Shown: positions 47,229-61,540, counted from the stretch's first letter. The stretch is 64,000 bases of DNA from Micromussa lordhowensis (GCA_964020085.1 CAXHUQ010000848.1:99047-163046); one strand, 5' to 3'. Notes: a model not told the origin generated them from the sequence alone. Made by a program: numbers and translations.

Positions 47229-48952
47229 TGAGTGCTTTGGTGCCATTAGTTTGCCAAGTTGCGACACGCGTCAAGCTCGGCTAACGAGTCAGCCAGCCGG
47301 CCACGCCTGGGGATCTGCGGGCTGATTAGCATAGTGGGAGATTTCGCGCAGCTCCGATACTTCGCATTTGGACCCGGACCGACCCCGGGAGTGCTTTGGT
47401 GGTATTAGTTTGCAAAGTTGCGACGCGCGCAAAGTTCGGCTAATTAGCAAACGGGCTGGTTAGCATAGTGTGAGATGTCGCGCAGCTCCGAAACTTTGCA
47501 TGTGGACCCGGACCCACCCCAGGAGTGCTTTGGTGCCATTAGTTTGCCAAGTTGCGACACGCGTCAAGCTCGGCTAACGAGTCAGCCAGCCGGCCACGCC
47601 TGGGGATCTGCGGGCTGATTAGCATAGTGGGAGATTTCGCGCAGCTCCGATACTTCGCATTTGGACCCGGACCGACCCCGGGAGTGCTTTGGTGGTATTA
47701 GTTTGCAAAGTTGCGACGCGCGCAAAGTTCGGCTAATTAGCAAACGGGCTGGTTAGCATAGTGCGAGATGTCGCGCAGCTCCGAAACTTTGCATGTGGAC
47801 CCGGACCCACCCCAGGAGTGCTTTGGTGCCATTAGTTTGCCAAGTTGCGACACGCGTCAAGCTCGGCTAACGAGTCAGCCAGCCGGCCACGCCTGGGGAT
47901 CTGCGGGCTGATTAGCATAGTGCGAGATTTCGCGCAGCTCCGATACTTCGCATTTGGACCCGGACCGACCCCGGGAGTGCTTTGGTGGTATTAGTTTGCA
48001 AAGTTGCGACGCGCGCAAAGTTCGGCTAATTAGCAAACGGGCTGGTTAGCATAGTGTGAGATGTCGCGCAGCTCCGAAACTTTGCATGTGGACCCGGACC
48101 CACCCCAGGAGTGCTTTGGTGCCATTAGTTTGCCAAGTTGCGACACGCGTCAAGCTCGGCTAACGAGTCAGCCAGCCGGCCACGCCTGGGGATCTGCGGG
48201 CTGATTAGCATAGTGGGAGATTTCGCGCAGCTCCGATACTTCGCATTTGGACCCGGACCGACCCCGGGAGTGCTTTGGTGGTATTAGTTTGCAAAGTTGC
48301 GACGCGCGCAAAGTTCGGCTAATTAGCAAACGGGCTGGTTAGCATAGTGCGAGATGTCGCGCAGCTCCGAAACTTTGCATGTGGACCCGGACCCACCCCA
48401 GGAGTGCTTTGGTGCCATTAGTTTGCCAAGTTGCGACACGCGTCAAGCTCGGCTAACGAGTCAGCCAGCCGGCCACGCCTGGGGATCTGCGGGCTGATTA
48501 GCATAGTGCGAGATTTCGCGCAGCTCCGATACTTCGCATTTGGACCCGGACCGACCCCGGGAGTGCTTTGGTGGTATTAGTTTGCAAAGTTGCGACGCGC
48601 GCAAAGTTCGGCTAATTAGCAAACGGGCTGGTTAGCATAGTGTGAGATGTCGCGCAGCTCTGAAACTTTGCATGTGGACCCGGACCCACCCCAGGAGTGC
48701 TTTGGTGCCATTAGTTTGCCAAGTTGCGACACGCGTCAAGCTCGGCTAACGAGTCAGCCAGCCGGCCACGCCTGGGGATCTGCGGGCTGATTAGCATAGT
48801 GGGAGATTTCGCGCAGCTCCGATACTTCGCATTTGGACCCGGACCGACCCCGGGAGTGCTTTGGTGGTATTAGTTTGCAAAGTTGCGACGCGCGCAAAGT
48901 TCGGCTAATTAGCAAACGGGCTGGTTAGCATAGTGCGAGATGTCGCGCACCC
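47229..48952 (+). repeat. 13-unit block copy, right member
   Basis: Matching changes are at 47229, 47471, 47923, 48057, 48509, 48643, 48661, 48950 and 48952. It starts about 540 bp after the triple-variant monomer, which has no counterpart 13 units upstream and so limits the left edge. Confidence 0.93.
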
Positions 48953-51900
48953 CCGAAACTTTGCATGTGGACCCGGACCCACCCCAGGAGTGCTTTGGTG
49001 CCATTAGTTTGCCAAGTTGCGACACGCGTCAAGCTCGGCTAACGAGTCAGCCAGCCGGCCACGCCTGGGGATCTGCGGGCTGATTAGCATAGTGGGAGAT
49101 TTCGCGCAGCTCCGATACTTCGCATTTGGACCCGGACCGACCCCGGGAGTGCTTTGGTGGTATTAGTTTGCAAAGTTGCGACGCGCGCAAAGTTCGGCTA
49201 ATTAGCAAACGGGCTGGTTAGCATAGTGCGAGATGTCGCGCAGCTCCGAAACTTTGCATGTGGACCCGGACCCACCCCAGGAGTGCTTTGGTGCCATTAG
49301 TTTGCCAAGTTGCAACACGCGTCAAGCTCGGCTAACGAGTCAGCCAGCCGGCCACGCCTGGGGATCTGCGGGCTGATTAGCATAGTGGGAGATTTCGCGC
49401 AGCTCCGATACTTCGCATTTGGACCCGGACCGACCCCGGGAGTGCTTTGGTGGTATTAGTTTGCAAAGTTGCGACGCGCGCAAAGTTCGGCTAATTAGCA
49501 AACGGGCTGGTTAGCATAGTGCGAGATGTCGCGCAGCTCCGAAACTTTGCATGTGGACCCGGACCCACCCCAGGAGTGCTTTGGTGCCATTAGTTTGCCA
49601 AGTTGCGACACGCATCAAGCTCGGCTAACGAGTCAGCCAGCCGGCCACGCCTGGGGATCTGCGGGCTGATTAGCATAGTGGGAGATTTCGCGCAGCTCCG
49701 ATACTTCGCATTTGGACCCGGACCGACCCCGGGAGTGCTTTGGTGGTATTAGTTTGCAAAGTTGCGACGCGCGCAAAGTTCGGCTAATTAGCAAACGGGC
49801 TGGTTAGCATAGTGCGAGATGTCGCGCAGCTCCGAAACTTTGCATGTGGACCCGGACCCACCCCAGGAGTGCTTTGGTGCCATTAGTTTGCCAAGTTGCG
49901 ACACGCGTCAAGCTCGGCTAACGAGTCAGCCAGCCGGCCACGCCTGGGGATCTGCGGGCTGATTAGCATAGTGGGAGATTTCGCGCAGCTCCGATACTTC
50001 GCATTTGGACCCGGACCGACCCCGGGAGTGCTTTGGTGGTATTAGTTTGCAAAGTTGCGACGCGCGCAAAGTTCGGCTAATTAGCAAACGGGCTGGTTAG
50101 CATAGTGCGAGATGTCGCGCAGCTCCGAAACTTTGCATGTGGACCCGGACCCACCCCAGGAGTGCTTTGGTGCCATTAGTTTGCCAAGTTGCGACACGCG
50201 TCAAGCTCGGCTAACGAGTCAGCCAGCCGGCCACGCCTGGGGATCTGCGGGCTGATTAGCATAGTGGGAGATTTCGCGCAGCTCCGATACTTCGCATTTG
50301 GACCCGGACCGACCCCGGGAGTGCTTTGGTGGTATTAGTTTGCAAAGTTGCGACGCGCGCAAAGTTCGGCTAATTAGCAAACGGGCTGGTTAGCATAGTG
50401 CGAGATGTCGCGCAGCTCCGAAACTTTGCATGTGGACCCGGACCCACCCCAGGAGTGCTTTGGTGCCATTAGTTTGCCAAGTTGCGACACGCGTCAAGCT
50501 CGGCTAACGAGTCAGCCAGCCGGCCACGCCTGGGGATCTGCGGGCTGATTAGCATAGTGGGAGATTTCGCGCAGCTCCGATACTTCGCATTTGGACCCGG
50601 ACCGACCCCGGGAGTGCTTTGGTGGTATTAGTTTGCAAAGTTGCGACGCGCGCAAAGTTCGGCTAATTAGCAAACGGGCTGGTTAGCATAGTGCGAGATG
50701 TCGCGCAGCTCCGAAACTTTGCATGTGGACCCGGACCCACCCCAGGAGTGCTTTGGTGCCATTAGTTTGCCAAGTTGCGACACGCGTCAAGCTCGGCTAA
50801 CGAGTCAGCCAGCCGGCCACGCCTGGGGATCTGCGGGCTGATTAGCATAGTGGGAGATTTCGCGCAGCTCCGATACTTCGCATTTGGACCCGGACCGACC
50901 CCGGGAGTGCTTTGGTGGTATTAGTTTGCAAAGTTGCGACGCGCGCAAAGTTCGGCTAATTAGCAAACGGGCTGGTTAGCATAGTGCGAGATGTCGCGCA
51001 GCTCCGAAACTTTGCATGTGGACCCGGACCCACCCCAGGAGTGCTTTGGTGCCATTAGTTTGCCAAGTTGCGACACGCGTCAAGCTCGGCTAACGAGTCA
51101 GCCAGCCGGCCACGCCTGGGGATCTGCGGGCTGATTAGCATAGTGGGAGATTTCGCGCAGCTCCGATACTTCGCATTTGGACCCGGACCGACCCCGGGAG
51201 TGCTTTGGTGGTATTAGTTTGCAAAGTTGCGACGCGCGCAAAGTTCGGCTAATTAGCAAACGGGCTGGTTAGCATAGTGCGAGATGTCGCGCAGCTGCGA
51301 AACTTTGCATGTGGACCCGGACCCACCCCAGGAGTGCTTTGGTGCCATTAGTTTGCCAAGTTGCGACACGCATCAAGCTCGGCTAACGAGTCAGCCAGCC
51401 GGCCACGCCTGGGGATCTGCGGGCTGATTAGCATAGTGGGAGATTTCGCGCAGCTCCGATACTTCGCATTTGGACCCGGACCGACCCCGGGAGTGCTTTG
51501 GTGGTATTAGTTTGCAAAGTTGCGACGCGCGCAAAGTTCGGCTAATTAGCAAACGGGCTGGTTAGCATAGTGCGAGATGTCGCGCAGCTCCGAAACTTTG
51601 CATGTGGACCCGGACCCACCCCAGGAGTGCTTTGGTGCCATTAGTTTGCCAAGTTGCGACACGCGTCAAGCTCGGCTAACGAGTCAGCCAGCCGGCCACG
51701 CCTGGGGATCTGCGGGCTGATTAGCATAGTGGGAGATTTCGCGCAGCTCCGATACTTCGCATTTGGACCCGGACCGACCCCGGGAGTGCTTTGGTGGTAT
51801 TAGTTTGCAAAGTTGCGACGCGCGCAAAGTTCGGCTAATTAGCAAACGGGCTGGTTAGCATAGTGCGAGATGTCGCGCAGCTCCGAAACTTTGCATGTGG

Positions 51901-53922
51901 ACCCGGACCCACCCCAGGAGTGCTTTGGTGCCATTAGTTTGCCAAGTTGCGACACGCATCAAGCTCGGCTAACGAGTCAGCCAGCCGGCCACGCCTGGGG
52001 ATCTGCGGGCTGATTAGCATAGTGGGAGATTTCGCGCAGCTCCGATACTTCGCATTTGGACCCGGACCGACCCCGGGAGTGCTTTGGTGGTATTAGTTTG
52101 CAAAGTTGCGACGCGCGCAAAGTTCGGCTAATTAGCAAACGGGCTGGTTAGCATAGTGCGAGATGTCGCGCAGCTCCGAAACTTTGCATGTGGACCCGGA
52201 CCCACCCCAGGAGTGCTTTGGTGCCATTAGTTTGCCAAGTTGCGACACGCGTCAAGCTCGGCTAACGAGTCAGCCAGCCGGCCACGCCTGGGGATCTGCG
52301 GGCTGATTAGCATAGTGGGAGATTTCGCGCAGCTCCGATACTTCGCATTTGGACCCGGACCGACCCCGGGAGTGCTTTGGTGGTATTAGTTTGCAAAGTT
52401 GCGACGCGCGCAAAGTTCGGCTAATTAGCAAACGGGCTGGTTAGCATAGTGCGAGATGTCGCGCAGCTCCGAAACTTTGCATGTGGACCCGGACCCACCC
52501 CAGGAGTGCTTTGGTGCCATTAGTTTGCCAAGTTGCGACACGCGTCAAGCTCGGCTAACGAGTCAGCCAGCCGGCCACGCCTGGGGATCTGCGGGCTGAT
52601 TAGCATAGTGGGAGATTTCGCGCAGCTCCGATACTTCGCATTTGGACCCGGACCGACCCCGGGAGTGCTTTGGTGGTATTAGTTTGCAAAGTTGCGACGC
52701 GCGCAAAGTTCGGCTAATTAGCAAACGGGCTGGTTAGCATAGTGCGAGATGTCGCGCAGCTCCGAAACTTTGCATGTGGACCCGGACCCACCCCAGGAGT
52801 GCTTTGGTGCCATTAGTTTGCCAAGTTGCGACACGCGTCAAGCTCGGCTAACGAGTCAGCCAGCCGGCCACGCCTGGGGATCTGCGGGCTGATTAGCATA
52901 GTGGGAGATTTCGCGCAGCTCCGATACTTCGCATTTGGACCCGGACCGACCCCGGGAGTGCTTTGGTGGTATTAGTTTGCAAAGTTGCGACGCGCGCAAA
53001 GTTCGGCTAATTAGCAAACGGGCTGGTTAGCATAGTGCGAGATGTCGCGCAGCTCCGAAACTTTGCATGTGGACCCGGACCCACCCCAGGAGTGCTTTGG
53101 TGCCATTAGTTTGCCAAGTTGCGACACGCGTCAAGCTCGGCTAACGAGTCAGCCAGCCGGCCACGCCTGGGGATCTGCGGGCTGATTAGCATAGTGGGAG
53201 ATTTCGCGCAGCCCCGATACTTCGCATTTGGACCCGGACCGACCCCGGGAGTGCTTTGGTGGTATTAGTTTGCAAAGTTGCGACGCGCGCAAAGTTCGGC
53301 TAATTAGCAAACGGGCTGGTTAGCATAGTGCGAGATGTCGCGCAGCTCCGAAACTTTGCATGTGGACCCGGACCCACCCCAGGAGTGCTTTGGTGCCATT
53401 AGTTTGCCAAGTTGCGACACGCGTCAAGCTCGGCTAACGAGTCAGCCAGCCGGCCACGCCTGGGGATCTGCGGGCTGATTAGCATAGTGGGAGATTTCGC
53501 GCAGCTCCGATACTTCGCATTTGGACCCGGACCGACCCCGGGAGTGCTTTGGTGGTATTAGTTTGCAAAGTTGCGACGCGCGCAAAGTTCGGCTAATTAG
53601 CAAACGGGCTGGTTAGCATAGTGCGAGATGTCGCGCAGCTCCGAAACTTTGCATGTGGACCCGGACCCACCCCAGGAGTGCTTTGGTGCCATTAGTTTGC
53701 CAAGTTGCGACACGCGTCAAGCTCGGCTAACGAGTCAGCCAGCCGGCCACGCCTGGGGATCTGCGGGCTGATTAGCATAGTGGGAGATTTCGCGCAGCTC
53801 CGATACTTCGCATTTGGACCCGGACCGACCCCGGGAGTGCTTTGGTGGTATTAGTTTGCAAAGTTGCGACGCGCGCAAAGTTCGGCTAATTAGCAAACGG
53901 GCTGGTTAGCATAGTGCGAGAT

Positions 53923-55568
53923 ATCGCGCAGCTCCGAAACTTTGCATGTGGACCCGGACCCACCCCAGGAGTGCTTTGGTGCCATTAGTTTGCCAAGTTG
54001 CGACACGCGTCAAGCTCGGCTAACGAGTCAGCCAGCCGGCCACGCCTGGGGATCTGCGGGCTGATTAGCATAGTGGGAGATTTCGCGCAGCTCCGATACT
54101 TCGCATTTGGACCCGGACCGACCCCGGGAGTGCTTTGGTGGTATTAGTTTGCAAAGTTGCGACGCGCGCAAAGTTCGGCTAATTAGCAAACGGGCTGGTT
54201 AGCATAGTGCGAGATGTCGCGCAGCTCCGAAACTTTGCATGTGGACCCGGACCCACCCCAGGAGTGCTTTGGTGCCATTAGTTTGCCAAGTTGCGACACG
54301 CGTCAAGCTCGGCTAACGAGTCAGCCAGCCGGCCACGCCTGGGGATCTGCGGGCTGATTAGCATAGTGGGAGATTTCGCGCAGCTCCGATACTTCGCATT
54401 TGGACCCGGACCGACCCCGGAAGTGCTTTGGTGGTATTAGTTTGCAAAGTTGCGACGCGCGCAAAGTTCGGCTAATTAGCAAACGGGCTGGTTAGCATAG
54501 TGCGAGATGTCGCGCAGCTCCGAAACTTTGCATGTGGACCCGGACCCACCCCAGGAGTGCTTTGGTGCCATTAGTTTGCCAAGTTGCGACACGCGTCAAG
54601 CTCGGCTAACGAGTCAGCCAGCCGGCCACGCCTGGGGATCTGCGGGCTGATTAGCATAGTGGGAGATTTCGCGCAGCTCCGATACTTCGCATTTGGACCC
54701 GGACCGATCCCGGGAGTGCTTTGGTGGTATTAGTTTGCAAAGTTGCGACGCGTGCAAAGTTCGGCTAATTAGCAAACGGGCTGGTTAGCATAGTGCGAGA
54801 TGTCGCGCAGCTCCGAAACTTTGCATGTGGACCCGGACCCACCCCAGGAGTGCTTTGGTGCCATTAGTTTGCCAAGTTGCGACACGCGTCAAGCTCGGCT
54901 AACGAGTCAGCCAGCCGGCCATGCCTGGGGATCTGCGGGCTGATTAGCATAGTGGGAGATTTCGCGCAGCTCCGATACTTCGCAATTGGACCCGGACCGA
55001 CCCCGGGAGTGCTTTGGTGGTATTAGTTTGCAAAGTTGCGACGCGCGCAAAGTTCGGCTAATTAGCAAACGGGCTGGTTAGCATAGTGCGAGATGTCGTG
55101 CAGCTCCGAAACTTTGCATGTGGACCCGGACCCACCCCAGGAGTGCTTTGGTGCCATTAGTTTGCCAAGTTGCGACACGCGTCAAGCTCGGCTAACGAGT
55201 CAGCCAGCCGGCCACGCCTGGGGATCTGCGGGCTGATTAGCATAGTGGGAGATTTCGCGCAGCTCCGATACTTCGCATTTGGACCCGGACCGACCCCGGG
55301 AGTGCTTTGGTGGTATTAGTTTGCAAAGTTGCGACGCGCGCAAAGTTCGGCTAATTAGCAAACGGGCTGGTTAGCATAGTGCGAGATGTCGCGCAGCTCC
55401 GAAACTTTGCATGTGGACCCGGACCCACCCCGGGAGTGCTTTGGTGCCATTAGTTTGCCAAGTTGCGACACGCGTCAAGCTCGGCTAACGAGTCAGCCAG
55501 CCGGCCACGCCTGGGGATCTGCGGGCTGATTAGCATAGTGGGAGATTTCGCGCAGCTCCGATACTTCA
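53923..55568 (+). repeat. Three-copy higher-order block, copy 1
   Basis: Ten markers lie in fixed order: 53923 (G to A, GATATC), 54421 (G to A), 54708 (C to T), 54753 (C to T), 54922 (C to T), 54985 (T to A), 55099 (C to T), 55432 (A to G, an A-type base in B) and 55568 (G to A), followed by the triple-variant monomer at 56853. All recur 4102 bp (14 units) downstream, except that the triple-variant monomer recurs at 12 units. Confidence 0.95.
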
Positions 55569-56852
55569 CATTTGGACCCGGACCGACCCCGGGAGTGCTT
55601 TGGTGGTATTAGTTTGCAAAGTTGCGACGCGCGCAAAGTTCGGCTAATTAGCAAACGGGCTGGTTAGCATAGTGCGAGATGTCGCGCAGCTCCGAAACTT
55701 TGCATGTGGACCCGGACCCACCCCAGGAGTGCTTTGGTGCCATTAGTTTGCCAAGTTGCGACACGCGTCAAGCTCGGCTAACGAGTCAGCCAGCCGGCCA
55801 CGCCTGGGGATCTGCGGGCTGATTAGCATAGTGGGAGATTTCGCGCAGCTCCGATACTTCGCATTTGGACCCGGACCGACCCCGGGAGTGCTTTGGTGGT
55901 ATTAGTTTGCAAAGTTGCGACGCGCGCAAAGTTCGGCTAATTAGCAAACGGGCTGGTTAGCATAGTGCGAGATGTCGCGCAGCTCCGAAACTTTGCATGT
56001 GGACCCGGACCCACCCCAGGAGTGCTTTGGTGCCATTAGTTTGCCAAGTTGCGACACGCGTCAAGCTCGGCTAACGAGTCAGCCAGCCGGCCACGCCTGG
56101 GGATCTGCGGGCTGATTAGCATAGTGGGAGATTTCGCGCAGCTCCGATACTTCGCATTTGGACCCGGACCGACCCCGGGAGTGCTTTGGTGGTATTAGTT
56201 TGCAAAGTTGCGACGCGCGCAAAGTTCGGCTAATTAGCAAACGGGCTGGTTAGCATAGTGCGAGATGTCGCGCAGCTCCGAAACTTTGCATGTGGACCCG
56301 GACCCACCCCAGGAGTGCTTTGGTGCCATTAGTTTGCCAAGTTGCGACACGCGTCAAGCTCGGCTAACGAGTCAGCCAGCCGGCCACGCCTGGGGATCTG
56401 CGGGCTGATTAGCATAGTGGGAGATTTCGCGCAGCTCCGATACTTCGCATTTGGACCCGGACCGACCCCGGGAGTGCTTTGGTGGTATTAGTTTGCAAAG
56501 TTGCGACGCGCGCAAAGTTCGGCTAATTAGCAAACGGGCTGGTTAGCATAGTGCGAGATGTCGCGCAGCTCCGAAACTTTGCATGTGGACCCGGACCCAC
56601 CCCAGGAGTGCTTTGGTGCCATTAGTTTGCCAAGTTGCGACACGCGTCAAGCTCGGCTAACGAGTCAGCCAGCCGGCCACGCCTGGGGATCTGCGGGCTG
56701 ATTAGCATAGTGGGAGATTTCGCGCAGCTCCGATACTTCGCATTTGGACCCGGACCGACCCCGGGAGTGCTTTGGTGGTATTAGTTTGCAAAGTTGCGAC
56801 GCGCGCAAAGTTCGGCTAATTAGCAAACGGGCTGGTTAGCATAGTGCGAGAT

Positions 56853-56941
56853 ATCGCGCAGCTCCGAAACTTTGCATGTGGAACCGGACCCACCCCAGGA
56901 GTGCTTTGGTGCCATTAGTTTGCCAAGTTGCGACACGCGTT
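56853..56941 (+). repeat. Triple-variant monomer B, second instance
   Basis: Changes at 56853, 56883 and 56941 match those at 46598, 46628 and 46686. It lies 1285 bp after the last marker of copy 1, against 699 bp in copy 2; the difference is exactly two dimers. Confidence 0.9.
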
Positions 56942-58024
56942 AAGCTCGGCTAACGAGTCAGCCAGCCGGCCACGCCTGGGGATCTGCGGGCTGATTAGCA
57001 TAGTGGGAGATTTCGCGCAGCTCCGATACTTCGCATTTGGACCCGGACCGACCCCGGGAGTGCTTTGGTGGTATTAGTTTGCAAAGTTGCGACGCGCGCA
57101 AAGTTCGGCTAATTAGCAAACGGGCTGGTTAGCATAGTGCGAGATGTCGCGCAGCTCCGAAACTTTGCATGTGGACCCGGACCCACCCCAGGAGTGCTTT
57201 GGTGCCATTAGTTTGCCAAGTTGCGACACGCGTCAAGCTCGGCTAACGAGTCAGCCAGCCGGCCACGCCTGGGGATCTGCGGGCTGATTAGCATAGTGGG
57301 AGATTTCGCGCAGCTCCGATACTTCGCATTTGGACCCGGACCGACCCCGGGAGTGCTTTGGTGGTATTAGTTTGCAAAGTTGCGACGCGCGCAAAGTTCG
57401 GCTAATTAGCAAACGGGCTGGTTAGCATAGTGCGAGATGTCGCGCAGCTCCGAAACTTTGCATGTGGACCCGGACCCACCCCAGGAGTGCTTTGGTGCCA
57501 TTAGTTTGCCAAGTTGCGACACGCGTCAAGCTCGGCTAACGAGTCAGCCAGCCGGCCACGCCTGGGGATCTGCGGGCTGATTAGCATAGTGGGAGATTTC
57601 GCGCAGCTCCGATACTTCGCATTTGGACCCGGACCGACCCCGGGAGTGCTTTGGTGGTATTAGTTTGCAAAGTTGCGACGCGCGCAAAGTTCGGCTAATT
57701 AGCAAACGGGCTGGTTAGCATAGTGCGAGATGTCGCGCAGCTCCGAAACTTTGCATGTGGACCCGGACCCACCCCAGGAGTGCTTTGGTGCCATTAGTTT
57801 GCCAAGTTGCGACACGCGTCAAGCTCGGCTAACGAGTCAGCCAGCCGGCCACGCCTGGGGATCTGCGGGCTGATTAGCATAGTGGGAGATTTCGCGCAGC
57901 TCCGATACTTCGCATTTGGACCCGGACCGACCCCGGGAGTGCTTTGGTGGTATTAGTTTGCAAAGTTGCGACGCGCGCAAAGTTCGGCTAATTAGCAAAC
58001 GGGCTGGTTAGCATAGTGCGAGAT

Positions 58025-59670
58025 ATCGCGCAGCTCCGAAACTTTGCATGTGGACCCGGACCCACCCCAGGAGTGCTTTGGTGCCATTAGTTTGCCAAGT
58101 TGCGACACGCGTCAAGCTCGGCTAACGAGTCAGCCAGCCGGCCACGCCTGGGGATCTGCGGGCTGATTAGCATAGTGGGAGATTTCGCGCAGCTCCGATA
58201 CTTCGCATTTGGACCCGGACCGACCCCGGGAGTGCTTTGGTGGTATTAGTTTGCAAAGTTGCGACGCGCGCAAAGTTCGGCTAATTAGCAAACGGGCTGG
58301 TTAGCATAGTGCGAGATGTCGCGCAGCTCCGAAACTTTGCATGTGGACCCGGACCCACCCCAGGAGTGCTTTGGTGCCATTAGTTTGCCAAGTTGCGACA
58401 CGCGTCAAGCTCGGCTAACGAGTCAGCCAGCCGGCCACGCCTGGGGATCTGCGGGCTGATTAGCATAGTGGGAGATTTCGCGCAGCTCCGATACTTCGCA
58501 TTTGGACCCGGACCGACCCCGGAAGTGCTTTGGTGGTATTAGTTTGCAAAGTTGCGACGCGCGCAAAGTTCGGCTAATTAGCAAACGGGCTGGTTAGCAT
58601 AGTGCGAGATGTCGCGCAGCTCCGAAACTTTGCATGTGGACCCGGACCCACCCCAGGAGTGCTTTGGTGCCATTAGTTTGCCAAGTTGCGACACGCGTCA
58701 AGCTCGGCTAACGAGTCAGCCAGCCGGCCACGCCTGGGGATCTGCGGGCTGATTAGCATAGTGGGAGATTTCGCGCAGCTCCGATACTTCGCATTTGGAC
58801 CCGGACCGATCCCGGGAGTGCTTTGGTGGTATTAGTTTGCAAAGTTGCGACGCGTGCAAAGTTCGGCTAATTAGCAAACGGGCTGGTTAGCATAGTGCGA
58901 GATGTCGCGCAGCTCCGAAACTTTGCATGTGGACCCGGACCCACCCCAGGAGTGCTTTGGTGCCATTAGTTTGCCAAGTTGCGACACGCGTCAAGCTCGG
59001 CTAACGAGTCAGCCAGCCGGCCATGCCTGGGGATCTGCGGGCTGATTAGCATAGTGGGAGATTTCGCGCAGCTCCGATACTTCGCAATTGGACCCGGACC
59101 GACCCCGGGAGTGCTTTGGTGGTATTAGTTTGCAAAGTTGCGACGCGCGCAAAGTTCGGCTAATTAGCAAACGGGCTGGTTAGCATAGTGCGAGATGTCG
59201 TGCAGCTCCGAAACTTTGCATGTGGACCCGGACCCACCCCAGGAGTGCTTTGGTGCCATTAGTTTGCCAAGTTGCGACACGCGTCAAGCTCGGCTAACGA
59301 GTCAGCCAGCCGGCCACGCCTGGGGATCTGCGGGCTGATTAGCATAGTGGGAGATTTCGCGCAGCTCCGATACTTCGCATTTGGACCCGGACCGACCCCG
59401 GGAGTGCTTTGGTGGTATTAGTTTGCAAAGTTGCGACGCGCGCAAAGTTCGGCTAATTAGCAAACGGGCTGGTTAGCATAGTGCGAGATGTCGCGCAGCT
59501 CCGAAACTTTGCATGTGGACCCGGACCCACCCCGGGAGTGCTTTGGTGCCATTAGTTTGCCAAGTTGCGACACGCGTCAAGCTCGGCTAACGAGTCAGCC
59601 AGCCGGCCACGCCTGGGGATCTGCGGGCTGATTAGCATAGTGGGAGATTTCGCGCAGCTCCGATACTTCA
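58025..59670 (+). repeat. Three-copy higher-order block, copy 2
   Basis: The markers recur at 58025, 58523, 58810, 58855, 59024, 59087, 59201, 59534 and 59670. Relative to copy 1 two near-consensus dimers are missing between 59670 and the triple-variant monomer at 60369, or copy 1 gained two. Confidence 0.95.
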
Positions 59671-60368
59671 CATTTGGACCCGGACCGACCCCGGGAGTGC
59701 TTTGGTGGTATTAGTTTGCAAAGTTGCGACGCGCGCAAAGTTCGGCTAATTAGCAAACGGGCTGGTTAGCATAGTGCGAGATGTCGCGCAGCTCCGAAAC
59801 TTTGCATGTGGACCCGGACCCACCCCAGGAGTGCTTTGGTGCCATTAGTTTGCCAAGTTGCGACACGCGTCAAGCTCGGCTAACGAGTCAGCCAGCCGGC
59901 CACGCCTGGGGATCTGCGGGCTGATTAGCATAGTGGGAGATTTCGCGCAGCTCCGATACTTCGCATTTGGACCCGGACCGACCCCGGGAGTGCTTTGGTG
60001 GTATTAGTTTGCAAAGTTGCGACGCGCGCAAAGTTCGGCTAATTACCAAACGGGCTGGTTAGCATAGTGCGAGATGTCGCGCAGCTCCGAAACTTTGCAT
60101 GTGGACCCGGACCCACCCCAGGAGTGCTTTGGTGCCATTAGTTTGCCAAGTTGCGACACGCGTCAAGCTCGGCTAACGAGTCAGCCAGCCGGCCACGCCT
60201 GGGGATCTGCGGGCTGATTAGCATAGTGGGAGATTTCGCGCAGCTCCGATACTTCGCATTTGGACCCGGACCGACCCCGGGAGTGCTTTGGTGGTATTAG
60301 TTTGCAAAGTTGCGACGCGCGCAAAGTTCGGCTAATTAGCAAACGGGCTGGTTAGCATAGTGCGAGAT

Positions 60369-60457
60369 ATCGCGCAGCTCCGAAACTTTGCATGTGGAAC
60401 CGGACCCACCCCAGGAGTGCTTTGGTGCCATTAGTTTGCCAAGTTGCGACACGCGTT
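60369..60457 (+). repeat. Triple-variant monomer B, third instance
   Basis: Changes at 60369, 60399 and 60457 repeat the trio, 3516 bp (12 units) after the second instance. A fourth would be expected at 63885 but the consensus base is present there, so the third block is incomplete or its right part was replaced. Confidence 0.9.
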
Positions 60458-61540
60458 AAGCTCGGCTAACGAGTCAGCCAGCCGGCCACGCCTGGGGATC
60501 TGCGGGCTGATTAGCATAGTGGGAGATTTCGCGCAGCTCCGATACTTCGCATTTGGACCCGGACCGACCCCGGGAGTGCTTTGGTGGTATTAGTTTGCAA
60601 AGTTGCGACGCGCGCAAAGTTCGGCTAATTAGCAAACGGGCTGGTTAGCATAGTGCGAGATGTCGCGCAGCTCCGAAACTTTGCATGTGGACCCGGACCC
60701 ACCCCAGGAGTGCTTTGGTGCCATTAGTTTGCCAAGTTGCGACACGCGTCAAGCTCGGCTAACGAGTCAGCCAGCCGGCCACGCCTGGGGATCTGCGGGC
60801 TGATTAGCATAGTGGGAGATTTCGCGCAGCTCCGATACTTCGCATTTGGACCCGGACCGACCCCGGGAGTGCTTTGGTGGTATTAGTTTGCAAAGTTGCG
60901 ACGCGCGCAAAGTTCGGCTAATTAGCAAACGGGCTGGTTAGCATAGTGCGAGATGTCGCGCAGCTCCGAAACTTTGCATGTGGACCCGGACCCACCCCAG
61001 GAGTGCTTTGGTGCCATTAGTTTGCCAAGTTGCGACACGCGTCAAGCTCGGCTAACGAGTCAGCCAGCCGGCCACGCCTGGGGATCTGCGGGCTGATTAG
61101 CATAGTGGGAGATTTCGCGCAGCTCCGATACTTCGCATTTGGACCCGGACCGACCCCGGGAGTGCTTTGGTGGTATTAGTTTGCAAAGTTGCGACGCGCG
61201 CAAAGTTCGGCTAATTAGCAAACGGGCTGGTTAGCATAGTGCGAGATGTCGCGCAGCTCCGAAACTTTGCATGTGGACCCGGACCCACCCCAGGAGTGCT
61301 TTGGTGCCATTAGTTTGCCAAGTTGCGACACGCGTCAAGCTCGGCTAACGAGTCAGCCAGCCGGCCACGCCTGGGGATCTGCGGGCTGATTAGCATAGTG
61401 GGAGATTTCGCGCAGCTCCGATACTTCGCATTTGGACCCGGACCGACCCCGGGAGTGCTTTGGTGGTATTAGTTTGCAAAGTTGCGACGCGCGCAAAGTT
61501 CGGCTAATTAGCAAACGGGCTGGTTAGCATAGTGCGAGAT

